From contig NZ_CP093299.1 in assembly GCF_024362805.1 (NCBI RefSeq), forward strand, positions 1,612,001 to 1,676,000: a stretch of 64,000 nucleotides of DNA, read 5' to 3'. A program made the translations under genes and the position numbers. Below the pieces are notes generated by a model, which was given only the letters and a program-made list of their open reading frames with translations, did no database searches and had not been told where the DNA came from. Origin of the DNA: Salipaludibacillus sp. LMS25 (GTDB taxonomy: Bacteria > Bacillota > Bacilli > Bacillales > Salisediminibacteriaceae). Within the stretch, counting starts at the first letter, position 1. The number at the start of each line of letters is the position of its first letter. Shown here piece by piece: positions 37,161 to 47,091 of this stretch.

Positions 37161-37243
37161 CCTTCAATCAGGCCATTAACGGCCGTTATCTCTCCGCTCT
37201 ATTTTCAAGCCGGAATTTTTCGGATGTTTCTCTGTGATAAATA
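37161..37243 (+). repeat. Intergenic repeat, short-module type (copy I)
   Basis: CCTTCAATCAGGCCATTAAC, a central CCGTTATCTCTCC, and an end in CGGATGTTTCTCTGTGATAA. It shares head and tail with copy K. Confidence 0.65.
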
Positions 37244-37396
37244 CATACAGTGAGATTTAATCAGACACTCTAGCTAATTGTTCCATCTTTTTCATCTACC
37301 TATGCAAATGCCATTGTAGATTTTCTGTCACCTGTTATAATATAGTTTATCGAAAATTCTAAACCATTTGAAATTAGTCTTAGGGGAGTGTGTCTC

Positions 37397-38311
37397 ATGC
37401 CAATCAGAATTCCTCGGCACTTACCGGCAGCTCAGCTATTAGAAAAAGAAAATATCTTTGTCATGGATGATGAGCGGGCCATTACGCAAGATATACGCCC
37501 ATTAAATATTGTCATTTTAAATCTCATGCCAGAAAAACAAAAAACAGAAGCCCATCTTCTGAGACTTTTAGGGAATAGCCCATTACAAGTAAATATCACC
37601 TTTTTAAAGACTGTCACGTATGAAGCTAAAAATGTCAGTGCATCTCATATGAGAGAATTTTACACTGATTTTTCTAGTATTCGTCATAGACGGTTTGATG
37701 GAATGATTATTACCGGAGCTCCTATTGAGCATTTCGACTTTGAGGACGTTCAATATTGGACAGAAATAACGGATATGATGAATTGGGCGGAGGAACACGT
37801 CACCTCCATTTTGCATATTTGCTGGGGAGCTCAAGCAGCGCTCTACCACCATTACGGCATAACTAAATTTCCTCTTCAAGAGAAGTGCTCGGGTATTTTC
37901 CACCATCGTATTTATCATGGAGAGAATCCGATTAAGCTATTACGTGGTTTTGATGATGAGTTTATCGCCCCCCATTCTAGGTATACAAACATATCAGAAG
38001 AAGAGGTTCTTCAACATTCTGAACTTAAATTAGTCGCCTCATCTAAAGAAGCAGGCCCATTTCTTATTATGGATAAAGACGGGAAACACATTATGGCAAC
38101 AGGGCATTTAGAATATGATACTCATACTTTACAAGAAGAGTATGAGAGAGATTTAAACCGTGGATTAAATGTTCGTCTGCCTGCTCACTATTTTCCTAAT
38201 AACAATCCAAATGAGAGGCCTATAAACAGGTGGCGTTCTCATGCCCATTTACTTTTTTCTAATTGGCTGAATTATTACGTGTACCAAGAAACGCCCTATG
38301 TTTGGGAATAA
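37397..38311 (+). CDS. metA: Homoserine O-acetyltransferase, MetA family
   Basis: The enzyme acylates homoserine, the first committed step to methionine, in the cytoplasm. The 304-residue protein has the catalytic Cys142 in [10 protein letters not shown] and the His/Glu dyad region ending MATGHLEYD. Residue 111 is Glu ([12 protein letters not shown]), as in B. cereus MetA. In this family Glu111 indicates acetyl-CoA and Gly111 succinyl-CoA. The ATG at 37397 has AGGGGAG eight bases upstream, so I reject the GTG three codons earlier. It shares the homoserine pool with the hom operon. Confidence 0.93.
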   Translation: MPIRIPRHLPAAQLLEKENIFVMDDERAITQDIRPLNIVILNLMPEKQKTEAHLLRLLGNSPLQVNITFLKTVTYEAKNVSASHMREFYTDFSSIRHRRFDGMIITGAPIEHFDFEDVQYWTEITDMMNWAEEHVTSILHICWGAQAALYHHYGITKFPLQEKCSGIFHHRIYHGENPIKLLRGFDDEFIAPHSRYTNISEEEVLQHSELKLVASSKEAGPFLIMDKDGKHIMATGHLEYDTHTLQEEYERDLNRGLNVRLPAHYFPNNNPNERPINRWRSHAHLLFSNWLNYYVYQETPYVWE

Positions 38312-38317
38312 AACGCC

Positions 38318-38408
38318 CCTTCAACAGTGGGGGTTTTACTGCCCCTTAAGAGTAGGATAAATTTTAGCTCTCCTCTCTTTTTTGAGCCAGGAGTTTTACG
38401 GACGGTTA
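38318..38408 (+). repeat. Intergenic repeat, composite of both modules (copy J)
   Basis: A shortened long-module unit (TTCAACAGTGGGGGTTTTAC through AGAGTAGGATAA) runs straight into a short-module unit (CTCTCCTCTC to TTTTACGGACGGTTAGC). It lies seven bases after metA. Confidence 0.7.
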
Positions 38409-38533
38409 GCACGTTTAATTTAGCAAAGACGACACGATGCGAGGTCAAAACCTTAAAATTGTGTGTAAAAATGATAATTAACGTCTTAATTTTCTTCTTT
38501 CTAGGGTATTAACCCCATGAAGGAGGGACGCGT

Positions 38534-39943
38534 ATGTCAGCTGAACAAATCGGATTCGCCTTTATTATATTAGGACTCTTCGTTGTAATCGGAAAATGGG
38601 TAAGAGTTTATTCACCACTACTTCAACAACTGTACTTACCATCTTCCATTATCGCTGGAATTATCGCTTTATTAGTAGGGCCTGAAGTGTTTGGACGCTT
38701 AATAAGCACTTTAATTTCTGACGATCACTTATTATCTCAAGGCATCATTAATCCCACTATACTTAATGTCTGGGAAACGTTGCCAGGGTTATTTATTAAC
38801 ATCGTTTTCGCTACATTATTTCTTGGTAAATCACTCCCTAGTTTAAGTAAAGTTTGGCATATTGGTGGACCACAAGTCGCTATGGGGCAAATGGTATCTT
38901 GGGGGCAATATGTCATTGGTCTTCTGTTAGTGTTACTCATTTTAACACCTTTTTTCGGTGTTAATCCGTTAGCTGGTGCTTTAATTGAAATTAGTTTTGT
39001 CGGTGGCCACGGCACAGCTGCAGGACTTGGCGGTACTTTTGAAGAACTTGGGTTTGCAGAAGGACAAGATTTAGCTATAGGTCTTGCTACCGTTGGGATT
39101 TTAACGGGGGTCATCGTTGGCATTATCCTCATTAACTGGGGCGCTCGAAAAGGCCACGGTCAATATGTAGGCGGTGTTCAAAAACTATCAAGCACAGGGA
39201 GAAACGGTATTGTTGAGCTAGACAATCGAGATTCAGGGGCAGATATGACAACACGCCCTGAGTCAATTGAACCTTTATCCTTACACCTTGCTTACGTGGG
39301 AATCGCTATCTTTGTGGGATGGCTATTGTTAGAAGGACTCATTCTCCTTGAAGCATATACGTGGGGAGCATGGACAGATGTCTACTTAATGATATATGTG
39401 CCGTTATTCCCTTTAGCTATGGCAGGGGGCATTATTACGCAAGCCTTTTCAGATAGATTTGATAAATTTAGAGTGATTGATAGAAAAATGATTAATCGAA
39501 TTGGCGGTTTTTCATTAGATATTCTTATTATAAGTGCTCTGGCAACTATTTCACTATCTGTCATCGGTGAGAATATTGTCGCCTTTGTCAGTTTAGCTGT
39601 AGCAGGTATCATTTGGAACATTTTTGCGTTTCTTGTCCTTGCCCCAAAGATGATTCCCTCCTATTGGTTTGAACGAGGGATTGGTGATTTTGGGCAAGCA
39701 ACTGGCATTACCGCTACTGGGTTATTGCTTATGAAAGTAGCAGACCCTGAAAATAAAACGCCTGCATTAGAAGGATTTGGTTATAAGCAAATTTTATTTG
39801 AACCATTTGTTGGCGGAGGGCTGTTCACAGCCGCTTCTTTACCGCTTATATTCCAATTTGGCCCCACTGCTATTCTTATTTTTTCGGCAATCATTACGTT
39901 ATTTTGGTTGTTGTTCGGCTTATTTTATTTCGGTAAAAAGTAG
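38534..39943 (+). CDS. Sodium/glutamate symporter, GltS family
   Basis: The 469-residue membrane protein has about twelve hydrophobic segments. It carries GltS-type features: an N-terminal YLPSSIIAGIIALLVGPE and the re-entrant GGHGTAAGLGGTFEELG, with a related GDFGQATGITATGLLLMKV in the second half. It would import glutamate with sodium, which suits a saline or alkaline habitat. GGAGG precedes the start and a strong terminator follows. Confidence 0.88.
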   Translation: MSAEQIGFAFIILGLFVVIGKWVRVYSPLLQQLYLPSSIIAGIIALLVGPEVFGRLISTLISDDHLLSQGIINPTILNVWETLPGLFINIVFATLFLGKSLPSLSKVWHIGGPQVAMGQMVSWGQYVIGLLLVLLILTPFFGVNPLAGALIEISFVGGHGTAAGLGGTFEELGFAEGQDLAIGLATVGILTGVIVGIILINWGARKGHGQYVGGVQKLSSTGRNGIVELDNRDSGADMTTRPESIEPLSLHLAYVGIAIFVGWLLLEGLILLEAYTWGAWTDVYLMIYVPLFPLAMAGGIITQAFSDRFDKFRVIDRKMINRIGGFSLDILIISALATISLSVIGENIVAFVSLAVAGIIWNIFAFLVLAPKMIPSYWFERGIGDFGQATGITATGLLLMKVADPENKTPALEGFGYKQILFEPFVGGGLFTAASLPLIFQFGPTAILIFSAIITLFWLLFGLFYFGKK

Positions 39944-39955
39944 TTTCGACTCATC

Positions 39956-39997
39956 AAAAAAGCAGTCCTAACCTAATAGGTTAAGGACTGCTTTTTG
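39956..39997 (+). terminator. Rho-independent terminator after the glutamate symporter
   Basis: AAAAAGCAGTCCTAACCT pairs with AGGTTAAGGACTGCTTTTT almost perfectly. It probably works on both strands, because the aspartokinase gene ends nearby in the opposite direction. Confidence 0.85.
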
Positions 39998-40045
39998 ACG
40001 GTTTATTCGCGACCGTTTAATAACTCACATCTCTCAACTGACATA

Positions 40046-41410
40046 TTATATCTGGTTAACAGGTGCAAAGTATTTATAATATAGGCTTCGAACAGCTAAG
40101 TCGGCTTGTTGTGCATCCACACCAAACATCATACTCACCTCGGACGAGCCTTGGTTAATCATTTTAATATTCACTCCTGCTTCCGCTAGAGCCTCCGTTG
40201 CTTTTGAGGCAATTCCTACGGTACGGCACATTCCTTCTCCTACAACCATCACGAGGGCGAGATTCCTTTCTACCTGGATATCTTCAACCTTGAGCTCGGT
40301 TCTAATCCGTTCAAGGATTCTCTCTTCTTTACCATTACGAAGCTGGTGGTCTCGTAAAATAATTGACATATTATCAATTCCTGAAGGTGTATGTTCAAAA
40401 GAAATGCATTCATCTTCTAAAATTTCTAATAAATGACGGCCAAAACCCACTTCTCTGTTCATTAAATATTTTGTAATATTAATACTGAGAAAACCTTTGT
40501 CACTTGCAATCCCTACAACCGGACAGCCATTTTGTGAACGTTCAGCTACAATCCTAGTCCCTTCGGCTTCAGGATGATTCGTATTTTTAACACAAACCGG
40601 TATTTTTTTTGTCACAACAGGCTGTAACGCTTCGTCATGAAAGACAGAAAAGCCAGAATAAGCAAGCTCTCGCATTTCGCGATAAGAGATTTCCCTCATC
40701 TCTTTAGGCGCGTCAACAAGTTGCGGGTTAACGGAATAGACGGAATCAACGTCAGTAAAATTTTCATATACTTCTGCTTCCACACCAGCAGCTACAATCG
40801 AACCAGAAATATCGGACCCTCCACGAGGAAATGTGACAATATGCCCCTGTTTAGAAACACCGAAAAACCCAGGAATAACCAAAATACCACTTGTTTGTTT
40901 AAGGTTTCTCAATTTCTCGTAAGATTCTGGTAAAATACGTGCATTACCAGGATCGTCCGTTACCACCATACCAGCTTCACCTGGTGACACGTAAGTCGCT
41001 TCTTGCCCCCGTTTTGTCAAATAGGCCGCCATAAGCTTAGCATTTTGATTTTCTCCACTAGCCATGAGAGCATCCATAAGTCTCGGAACATCATTTTCAT
41101 ACTGGGAAATCAGCCCCCTGAGATCACGATCTATATTCATCAGTAATGTTTTATCTAAAGTTAAATTTGATACGATATCTGCAAATCGTTGAATGACTGA
41201 CTCTAACGCTTTCTCTTTCTCGCCACCTTCAATAATAGTTCGAGCGAGCGCAATTAATAAATCTGTTGTTTTAATATCATCTGCGTACCGCTTCCCCGGA
41301 GCTGACACTACAACTATTTTTCGCTTTGAATCTGATAAAATAATGTTTGCTACTTTATTAAATTGTGCACCGCTTGCAAGCGAGCTTCCACCGAATTTTA
41401 CGACCTTCAT
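40046..41410 (-). CDS. Aspartokinase III (YclM type)
   Basis: The enzyme phosphorylates aspartate, opening the lysine/threonine/methionine pathway that the hom-thr genes and metA in this window continue. From the ATG at 41410 it has 454 residues, the length of B. subtilis YclM. The N-terminal motif is VVKFGGSSLASG, the kinase core has FPRGGSDISGSIVAAG and YENFTDVDSV, and two ACT domains follow (from about 310). The family is inhibited jointly by lysine and threonine. The open frame extends 50 codons further upstream, but that stretch covers the promoter. Confidence 0.92.
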   Translation of the reverse strand: MKVVKFGGSSLASGAQFNKVANIILSDSKRKIVVVSAPGKRYADDIKTTDLLIALARTIIEGGEKEKALESVIQRFADIVSNLTLDKTLLMNIDRDLRGLISQYENDVPRLMDALMASGENQNAKLMAAYLTKRGQEATYVSPGEAGMVVTDDPGNARILPESYEKLRNLKQTSGILVIPGFFGVSKQGHIVTFPRGGSDISGSIVAAGVEAEVYENFTDVDSVYSVNPQLVDAPKEMREISYREMRELAYSGFSVFHDEALQPVVTKKIPVCVKNTNHPEAEGTRIVAERSQNGCPVVGIASDKGFLSINITKYLMNREVGFGRHLLEILEDECISFEHTPSGIDNMSIILRDHQLRNGKEERILERIRTELKVEDIQVERNLALVMVVGEGMCRTVGIASKATEALAEAGVNIKMINQGSSEVSMMFGVDAQQADLAVRSLYYKYFAPVNQI

Positions 41411-41493
41411 CTTCCGCAAACCCCTTCTTACTATTTTATAGTAGTGTCCTCTCATAAAACACAAATGTTCTCTAGGAGGAGAATTGTAAAATA

Positions 41494-41522
41494 AGTATAC
41501 TAGATTAAACCTTATTCGGCAA
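41494..41522 (-). promoter_or_regulatory. Sigma-A promoter of aspartokinase
   Basis: On the minus strand, TTGCCG (41522-41517) and TATACT (41499-41494) are separated by 17 bases, about 85 bases before the start. No lysine riboswitch pattern was seen in the leader. Confidence 0.65.
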
Positions 41523-41661
41523 GGTGCTAGAAAAATAAACTCTCTATTATCCTTGCTCATTTTCTCTGCTATAGTCTAAAGGCAAGGGTAAGCAAGCCCC
41601 ACTAGAACAATCATCTTTTTCTGCTTCTGCGCTTAAAATAATAAAATTTACTTTATTAGGG

Positions 41662-41822
41662 ATAAAGCTAAGCTTCAACCAGTGGGCGTTTTCCTTCATC
41701 CCCCACTGATTGTTCGTTTAAACTTATGGGACCTTTAGGGGCAGTTTATCCCCCACCTAAACGTTTCGCTCTTCTTAAGTTTTGAGGTGAGGGTGCGACT
41801 GTCCTTTAAGAGTGGGATAAAT
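41662..41822 (+). repeat. Intergenic repeat, long-module type (copy D)
   Basis: The copy runs from ATAAAGCTAAGCTTCAACCA to AGAGTGGGATAA and carries two TCCCCCAC units about 45 bases apart, the pair between which copy E has been deleted. Confidence 0.8.
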
Positions 41823-41959
41823 TGAGAAACAGAGCGACAAAACTGCCACTGAGTTTCCCTATCGAAGATGGCTTTAGTGTGGTACTAACATGATCGAACC
41901 TAAACACCTCTTTTTTCCGTGTCTTGTTTACACCCGATAATGTTGGCGTTATATTCGTC

Positions 41960-41993
41960 AAAAAACGTCTGAAAGCCGAAGCTTTCAGACGTT
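41960..41993 (-). terminator. Terminator after the oligopeptide-binding protein
   Basis: On the minus strand AACGTCTGAAAGC pairs perfectly with GCTTTCAGACGTT across a TTCG tetraloop, followed by TTTT. Confidence 0.9.
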
Positions 41994-42003
41994 AAAACCG
42001 CAC

Positions 42004-43566
42004 TTAGTTTTCAATAGCTACGTCCTGTATTTGGTATAGGCCATTCGGATGCTTCCAGAAGCCTTTTACTTCATCACGCACACCAACTAGGTAAGTTTGG
42101 TGATAAAGGTAAATCATCGGTGATTCATCAACAACAATTTCCATCGCTTCTTTATATAATGCTTCACGGGTTGCTTCGTCTCTTTCTTCACGAGCTTGGT
42201 CAAGTAGCTTATCAAGCTCCTCATTTTCGATAAAGGTACGGTTACCTGCTTCACCAAGGTGGTCTGTGTGGAATAACGCATGCATACCATAATCCGCATC
42301 ACCAGTGGCTGTTACCCAACCAAGAATAAACATGTCATGCTTACCTTCCGCTGTGTTTTCAAGGTAGGCTCCCCATTCAAGCACTTCAATTTTAACATCA
42401 ACGCCAATAACAGCTAATTGAGATTGAACAAGTTCAGCAATATCCTCACGCTCACGGTTATCATTTGTCCAAAGCGTTGTTTCGAAACCATCTTCATAGC
42501 CTGCTTCAGCTAGCAACTCTTGCGCACGCTCTGGGTCGTAAGGTAATGACTCAACTTCATCACTAAATCCGAATACTTGCTCACCAATAGGACCTACAGC
42601 TGGTGTTCCTGTTCCTTCAAGAACACCTGTAATAATGTCTTCTTTATTAATTGCCATTGAAAGTGCTTGGCGTACAAGCGGATCATCAAATGGCTCTTTT
42701 TGTAAGTTGAAACCGACATAAGATAGGCTCAAACTTTCAGCTTCGTAAACATCAACGCCTTCTGTATTTTCAACAAGAGCTTTATCACTTGGGTTTACAG
42801 GGAAGATAATATGCGCTTCTCCTGTTTCAAGCTCAGCAATTCGTGTTAAGTCTTCTGGTACAACTTTAAACGTAACGGACTCAACTTTTGCCAGTTCACC
42901 CCAGTAATCGTCATTACGTACAAGCTCAACACGATTCCCTGTTTGCCACTCTTCAAATTTGAAGAAGCCTGTGCCAATAGGGTTCTCATTAATGTAGCTA
43001 CCAGGTTGCTCCCCGTCTTCCATCGCCGCGTAATCAGCTTCAATTGCTTCTAGCGAGATCATACCACCACCATTATGGGCTAAATGAGATGGCAGTGGGG
43101 CAAACGGGTACTCCGTATGAAATTCTACCGTATAGTCATCAACAACGACAACTTCCTCTACCATGTTATATAAGAGGGCACGTGGTGATGCCACATCTTC
43201 ATCAAGAATACGATCAATATTTGCTTTTACGACTTCAGCGTTAAATTCTGAACCATCGTGAAATGTGACGCCTTCACGAAGTTTAAATTCCCAGACGTCA
43301 TCAGCTGTTGCTTCCCACTCTGTAGCAAGCAACGGTTCAAGCTCCATGTCTTCTGTTTGACTTAGTAACGTTTCAAAGATATTTGTCTGAACATTACTTG
43401 AAGGTAAGTCAGTGGAATTGTGCGGATCCATCGCTTCTGCATCTGATAGTGTCCCGATAACGAGATTTGTGGCGTCCCCACCTTCTGGTTCACTGGCACA
43501 AGCACTTAAAGCAATAACCATTGAGACCGATAAAAGTGCAGCTTTTAACGTCTTGCTCTTAAACAT
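42004..43566 (-). CDS. Oligopeptide/dipeptide ABC transporter substrate-binding lipoprotein (SBP_bac_5)
   Basis: The 520-residue lipoprotein has a signal ending in the lipobox ALSAC (Cys about 23). The family-5 binding fold has the signature TNIFETLLSQ, then WEFKLREGVTFHDGSEFNAE and VRQALSMAINKEDII. It binds peptides outside the cell and delivers them to the permeases encoded on the opposite strand from 44190. GGGGG lies upstream, and its own promoter and terminator flank it, so it can be expressed separately from the rest of the importer. Substrate could also be nickel or glutathione, as in other family members. Confidence 0.88.
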   Translation of the reverse strand: MFKSKTLKAALLSVSMVIALSACASEPEGGDATNLVIGTLSDAEAMDPHNSTDLPSSNVQTNIFETLLSQTEDMELEPLLATEWEATADDVWEFKLREGVTFHDGSEFNAEVVKANIDRILDEDVASPRALLYNMVEEVVVVDDYTVEFHTEYPFAPLPSHLAHNGGGMISLEAIEADYAAMEDGEQPGSYINENPIGTGFFKFEEWQTGNRVELVRNDDYWGELAKVESVTFKVVPEDLTRIAELETGEAHIIFPVNPSDKALVENTEGVDVYEAESLSLSYVGFNLQKEPFDDPLVRQALSMAINKEDIITGVLEGTGTPAVGPIGEQVFGFSDEVESLPYDPERAQELLAEAGYEDGFETTLWTNDNREREDIAELVQSQLAVIGVDVKIEVLEWGAYLENTAEGKHDMFILGWVTATGDADYGMHALFHTDHLGEAGNRTFIENEELDKLLDQAREERDEATREALYKEAMEIVVDESPMIYLYHQTYLVGVRDEVKGFWKHPNGLYQIQDVAIEN

Positions 43567-43625
43567 TGTATTTCCCCCTTCATTTTATCTTAAATTCGTA
43601 ATAGTCTGAACAAGATATAACTTAC

Positions 43626-43655
43626 ACTATACACCCCCAAAAAACAAGATGTAAA
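43626..43655 (-). promoter_or_regulatory. Promoter of the substrate-binding protein
   Basis: On the minus strand, TTTACA (43655-43650) and TATAGT (43631-43626) are 18 bases apart, about 60 bases before the start. The rest of the 620-base divergent gap shows no gene or repeat, and I could not fix the promoter of the permease operon. Confidence 0.5.
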
Positions 43656-44189
43656 GATGTAAAAATCTAAAAAATAAAGTTTTTCAAATATAAGGTTATC
43701 CATACTATAAATTGCATGATTATCCGCAGCCAATTAACGAGTTAAAGCATTGCAGTATCGCTTCCTCTTTTATCCTTTGACTGTTTCGACAATATCCAGT
43801 ATAATTTGAAAAATGCTATTGCATAAAAATAACATGACGTTTTTTTAAGGGAGACCTTGTGAAAAAGTGGAGAAATGATATAATCTCCCGCATAAGCTTT
43901 TTTACGTATCAGTTACTTGTTCTTTTCTGACGTAATGAAGCTTATTTGTCTGAATTTTCATGTTAAATAAAGGGTTGTTTAACCGAAAAATAATGGTAAA
44001 TAATCATACCTTCTATGCCCACTAACACACCTCTCCCTTTAAACTAGTTGAGGAAGGTTCAACTGTTAGTATAATGATTTAATATCTCATCCCTTTTAAG
44101 TGGGTAAGAATACTTGATGACCTAAAAGAACACATCCATTAACTCATTATTTATGAAACTATTAAAAGAATGAAAGAGAGGTTTAACGA

Positions 44190-45086
44190 ATGGCAGATAC
44201 AACAGTTACTGCATCGACGACAGAAGCTAAAAAAGTCAATCCACAGTTGGAAAACTTTAAAATTATGTGGAGAAAGCTTCGTACTAACCGGTTAGCTATG
44301 GCCGGCGGATTTATGATTATCTTCTTTTTAATCGTATCAATTATCGGACCCCAATTTACGATACACGATCCATTAATGATTGATGTTAACAATAAGCTTC
44401 AAGGTCCTTCTGCTGAGCATTGGTTGGGGACTGACCATCAAGGAAGAGACATATTCTCGCGCTTAATTCACGGTATGTCACTTACTTTATATATTGGCTT
44501 TTCGGCTGTGGCCCTTGGATTAATAGCTGGTGTTCTTATTGGAATCGTTGCTGGGTATTATGGCAAATGGATAGACACTGTGTTAATGAGGATTATGGAT
44601 GTTCTATTAGCATTCCCAAGCATTTTGCTAGCACTTGCGATTATTGCTGTATTAGGCCCTAGCCTTAATAATGTTATTTACGCAGTAGCCATCTTTTCCG
44701 TCCCTACGTTCGCTAGGATCGTGAGAGGTTCAACATTATCAGTAAGAAAATTAGAGTACGTAGATGCTGTCCGTGCATTGGGTGCATCAGATTTCAGAAT
44801 TATCTTTAAACACATTTTACCAAATATTTTGTCGCCGATTATTGTTCAAGCAACATTAAGTATTGCCACAACAGTACTCGCTGCAAGCGGACTTTCCTTT
44901 CTTGGTTTAGGTGCTCAGCCACCGACCCCAGAGTGGGGAGCTATGCTTTCTGCCGGGAGGAACTTCATGCGGGAAGCCCCTCATGTGGCGCTATTCCCTG
45001 GACTGGCTATCGTCCTTGTCGTGTTAGCATTTAACGTATTTGGAGACGGTCTGCGTGACGCACTCGATCCAAAAATTAAATCGTAA
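44190..45086 (+). CDS. Oligopeptide ABC transporter permease (DppC/OppC type)
   Basis: The 298-residue protein has six membrane segments. The N-terminal HDPLMIDVNNKLQGPSAEHWLGTDHQGRD stretch, typical of OppC-type permeases, is followed by the EAA-loop pattern YVDAVRALGASDFRIIFKHI, which contacts the ATPase. GAGAGG precedes the start. It is first in a C-B-D-F operon; the usual order in this family is B before C. It should pair with the next gene's product to form the channel. Confidence 0.9.
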   Translation: MADTTVTASTTEAKKVNPQLENFKIMWRKLRTNRLAMAGGFMIIFFLIVSIIGPQFTIHDPLMIDVNNKLQGPSAEHWLGTDHQGRDIFSRLIHGMSLTLYIGFSAVALGLIAGVLIGIVAGYYGKWIDTVLMRIMDVLLAFPSILLALAIIAVLGPSLNNVIYAVAIFSVPTFARIVRGSTLSVRKLEYVDAVRALGASDFRIIFKHILPNILSPIIVQATLSIATTVLAASGLSFLGLGAQPPTPEWGAMLSAGRNFMREAPHVALFPGLAIVLVVLAFNVFGDGLRDALDPKIKS

Positions 45087-45101
45087 GAGAGGTGAGCCTC
45101 C

Positions 45102-46022
45102 ATGTTAGTATATACTATTAGACGTATCCTTCAGACCATCCCAGTCCTTATTGGTGTATCACTCATTGTTTTTTTTATGATGCATTTAATTCCAGGGGAC
45201 CCCGCTCAGATTATTGCCGGTGAACAAGCGAATGAACAACAAGTCGAACAGATGAGAGAGCGACTTGGCTTAAACGATCCTTACTATATTCAATACGGTC
45301 ATTTCATCACAAATGCCATTCAAGGTGACTTCGGAAATTCGATCCGAAGCGGACGTCCTGTGTCAGGTGAAATTAGTTCAAGAATATGGGTGACAGTGGA
45401 ATTAGCCTTTTATAGTACAGTGTTAAGTATTTTCTTAGGACTCATTGCAGGCGTTGTGTCAGCGACAAGGAGAAATTCTATTTCAGATATGGTCATTATG
45501 ATTTTTGCTTTATTCGGGTTGTCCATGCCAAACTTTTGGTTAGGCCTTATGCTTATCCAATATATTGCACGGACTTTTGAGGCTATTCCCGTTTCTGGTT
45601 GGGGAACGCCGCAGCATATTTTACTACCTGTCATAACGTTAGGTACCGCAGGGGCAGCGATCATTGCCCGAATGACTCGGTCAAGTATGCTTGAGGTTGT
45701 CAATCAAGATTACATTCGAACAGCCCGTGCGAAAGGGGTTAAAGAACGTACCGTTATTTATAAGCACGCATTAAGAAATGCTTTAATTCCTGTTGTCACT
45801 GTAGTAGGACTTCAATTTGGTGCGTTACTAGGCGGGGCTGTTTTAACTGAAACAGTCTTTGCGATTAACGGTCTGGGGCGCCTGGTTGTAGATGCGATTA
45901 GCGCAAGGGATTTCCCTATTGTACAAGGAACCGTGCTCGTTCTATCACTTCTCTTTGTTCTTGTAAACTTCCTCGTTGATATCTCTTACCGCTTCTTAAA
46001 CAAGCGGGTTGAGTTAGATTGA
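45102..46022 (+). CDS. Oligopeptide ABC transporter permease (DppB/OppB type)
   Basis: The 306-residue, six-helix permease opens YTIRRILQTIPVLIGVSLIV with FFMMHLIPGDPA, typical of OppB/DppB. The ATPase-contact loop is QDYIRTARAKGVKERTVIYK, followed by LLGGAVLTETVFAINGLGRL. It begins 15 bases after the C-type permease with GAGAGGTGAG upstream. Confidence 0.92.
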   Translation: MLVYTIRRILQTIPVLIGVSLIVFFMMHLIPGDPAQIIAGEQANEQQVEQMRERLGLNDPYYIQYGHFITNAIQGDFGNSIRSGRPVSGEISSRIWVTVELAFYSTVLSIFLGLIAGVVSATRRNSISDMVIMIFALFGLSMPNFWLGLMLIQYIARTFEAIPVSGWGTPQHILLPVITLGTAGAAIIARMTRSSMLEVVNQDYIRTARAKGVKERTVIYKHALRNALIPVVTVVGLQFGALLGGAVLTETVFAINGLGRLVVDAISARDFPIVQGTVLVLSLLFVLVNFLVDISYRFLNKRVELD

Positions 46023-46050
46023 TGGCGGCCAATAAAGAAAGGTGTGACAT

Positions 46051-47091
46051 ATGTTGGATAACCTTAAAACAATTATAGACGTTAACGAGTTACAAACCTC
46101 GTTTTTTACTAGTAAGGGTGAAGTGAGAGCAGTGGATGGTGTCAGCTTTGACGTTCCAAGTGGCAAAACCCTTGGCATCGTTGGAGAATCAGGGTCAGGA
46201 AAAAGTATTACGTCCCTTTCGATCATGCGCCTGATTGAATCACCAGGAAAAGTGAAAGGCGGTTCCATTCTCTTTAACGGTGAAGACCTCCTTTCTAAAA
46301 GTGAAGCAGACATGCGAAGTATTCGCGGTAACCAAATATCAATGATCTTCCAAGAACCGATGACATCTTTGAACCCTGTTTTTACGATAGGTGATCAAAT
46401 TGCTGAGTCATATATGATTCACGAAAAGCTTTCGAAAAAAGAAGCGTTAATAAAAGCGTTAGACATGCTTGAACTCGTAGGAATTCCATCACCTAAAGAC
46501 CGGTTAAAAGCCTACCCCCATGAGCTGTCAGGAGGAATGCGTCAAAGAGTGATGATCGCTATAGCATTAGCCTGTAAGCCAGAGTTACTTATTGCTGATG
46601 AGCCTACAACCGCTTTGGATGTGACAATCCAAGCACAAATTCTTCGTCTCATTAATCGGTTGCAAGATGAACTTGGCATGTCGATGATCTTAATTACACA
46701 TGATCTCGGTGTCGTGGCAGAAACCTGTGATTATGTCGCTGTCATGTACGCAGGTAAAATTGTTGAGTATGCAGATGTTCATACCCTGTTTAAAGCACCT
46801 AAACACCCGTACACTGTTGGCTTATTAAAATCATTGCCAAGACACGACATTGACCAAGATGAGTTAGACGTGATTAAAGGGATGGTGCCAAGACCCGATG
46901 AGCTACCAGAAGGTTGCAGATTTGCACCTAGATGTCCATTTACTACACAATTATGTGAAGAGAAACTTCCTTCACTTGAAAATAGTGATAACAAAAATCA
47001 AGTCCGCTGTTGGATTCATACCGACGAATGGGACGGCCCGGAGGTGAACGTGAGAGATGACTACGGAACTGCTCAAAGTCAAAAATCTTAA
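46051..47091 (+). CDS. Oligopeptide ABC transporter ATPase (DppD/OppD type)
   Basis: The 346-residue cytoplasmic ATPase has Walker [10 protein letters not shown]-loop [11 protein letters not shown], signature LSGGMRQR, Walker [13 protein letters not shown] and the switch His in ILITHDLG. The C-terminal extension carries the Cys-rich [13 protein letters not shown] motif of the peptide-importer subfamily, often an iron-sulfur site. Its last 35 bases overlap the start of the partner ATPase gene. Confidence 0.93.
   Translation: MLDNLKTIIDVNELQTSFFTSKGEVRAVDGVSFDVPSGKTLGIVGESGSGKSITSLSIMRLIESPGKVKGGSILFNGEDLLSKSEADMRSIRGNQISMIFQEPMTSLNPVFTIGDQIAESYMIHEKLSKKEALIKALDMLELVGIPSPKDRLKAYPHELSGGMRQRVMIAIALACKPELLIADEPTTALDVTIQAQILRLINRLQDELGMSMILITHDLGVVAETCDYVAVMYAGKIVEYADVHTLFKAPKHPYTVGLLKSLPRHDIDQDELDVIKGMVPRPDELPEGCRFAPRCPFTTQLCEEKLPSLENSDNKNQVRCWIHTDEWDGPEVNVRDDYGTAQSQKS

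Noticed and set aside
36860..37396. SAM riboswitch (S-box) or T-box before metA
   Set aside because: Neither the S-box core nor the T-box sequence was found.
40637..41441. Frames opposite the aspartokinase gene
   Set aside because: Shadow frames; the aspartokinase matches its family along its whole length.
41411..41660. Lysine riboswitch before aspartokinase
   Set aside because: The leader after the promoter is too short (about 85 bases) and lacks the conserved core.
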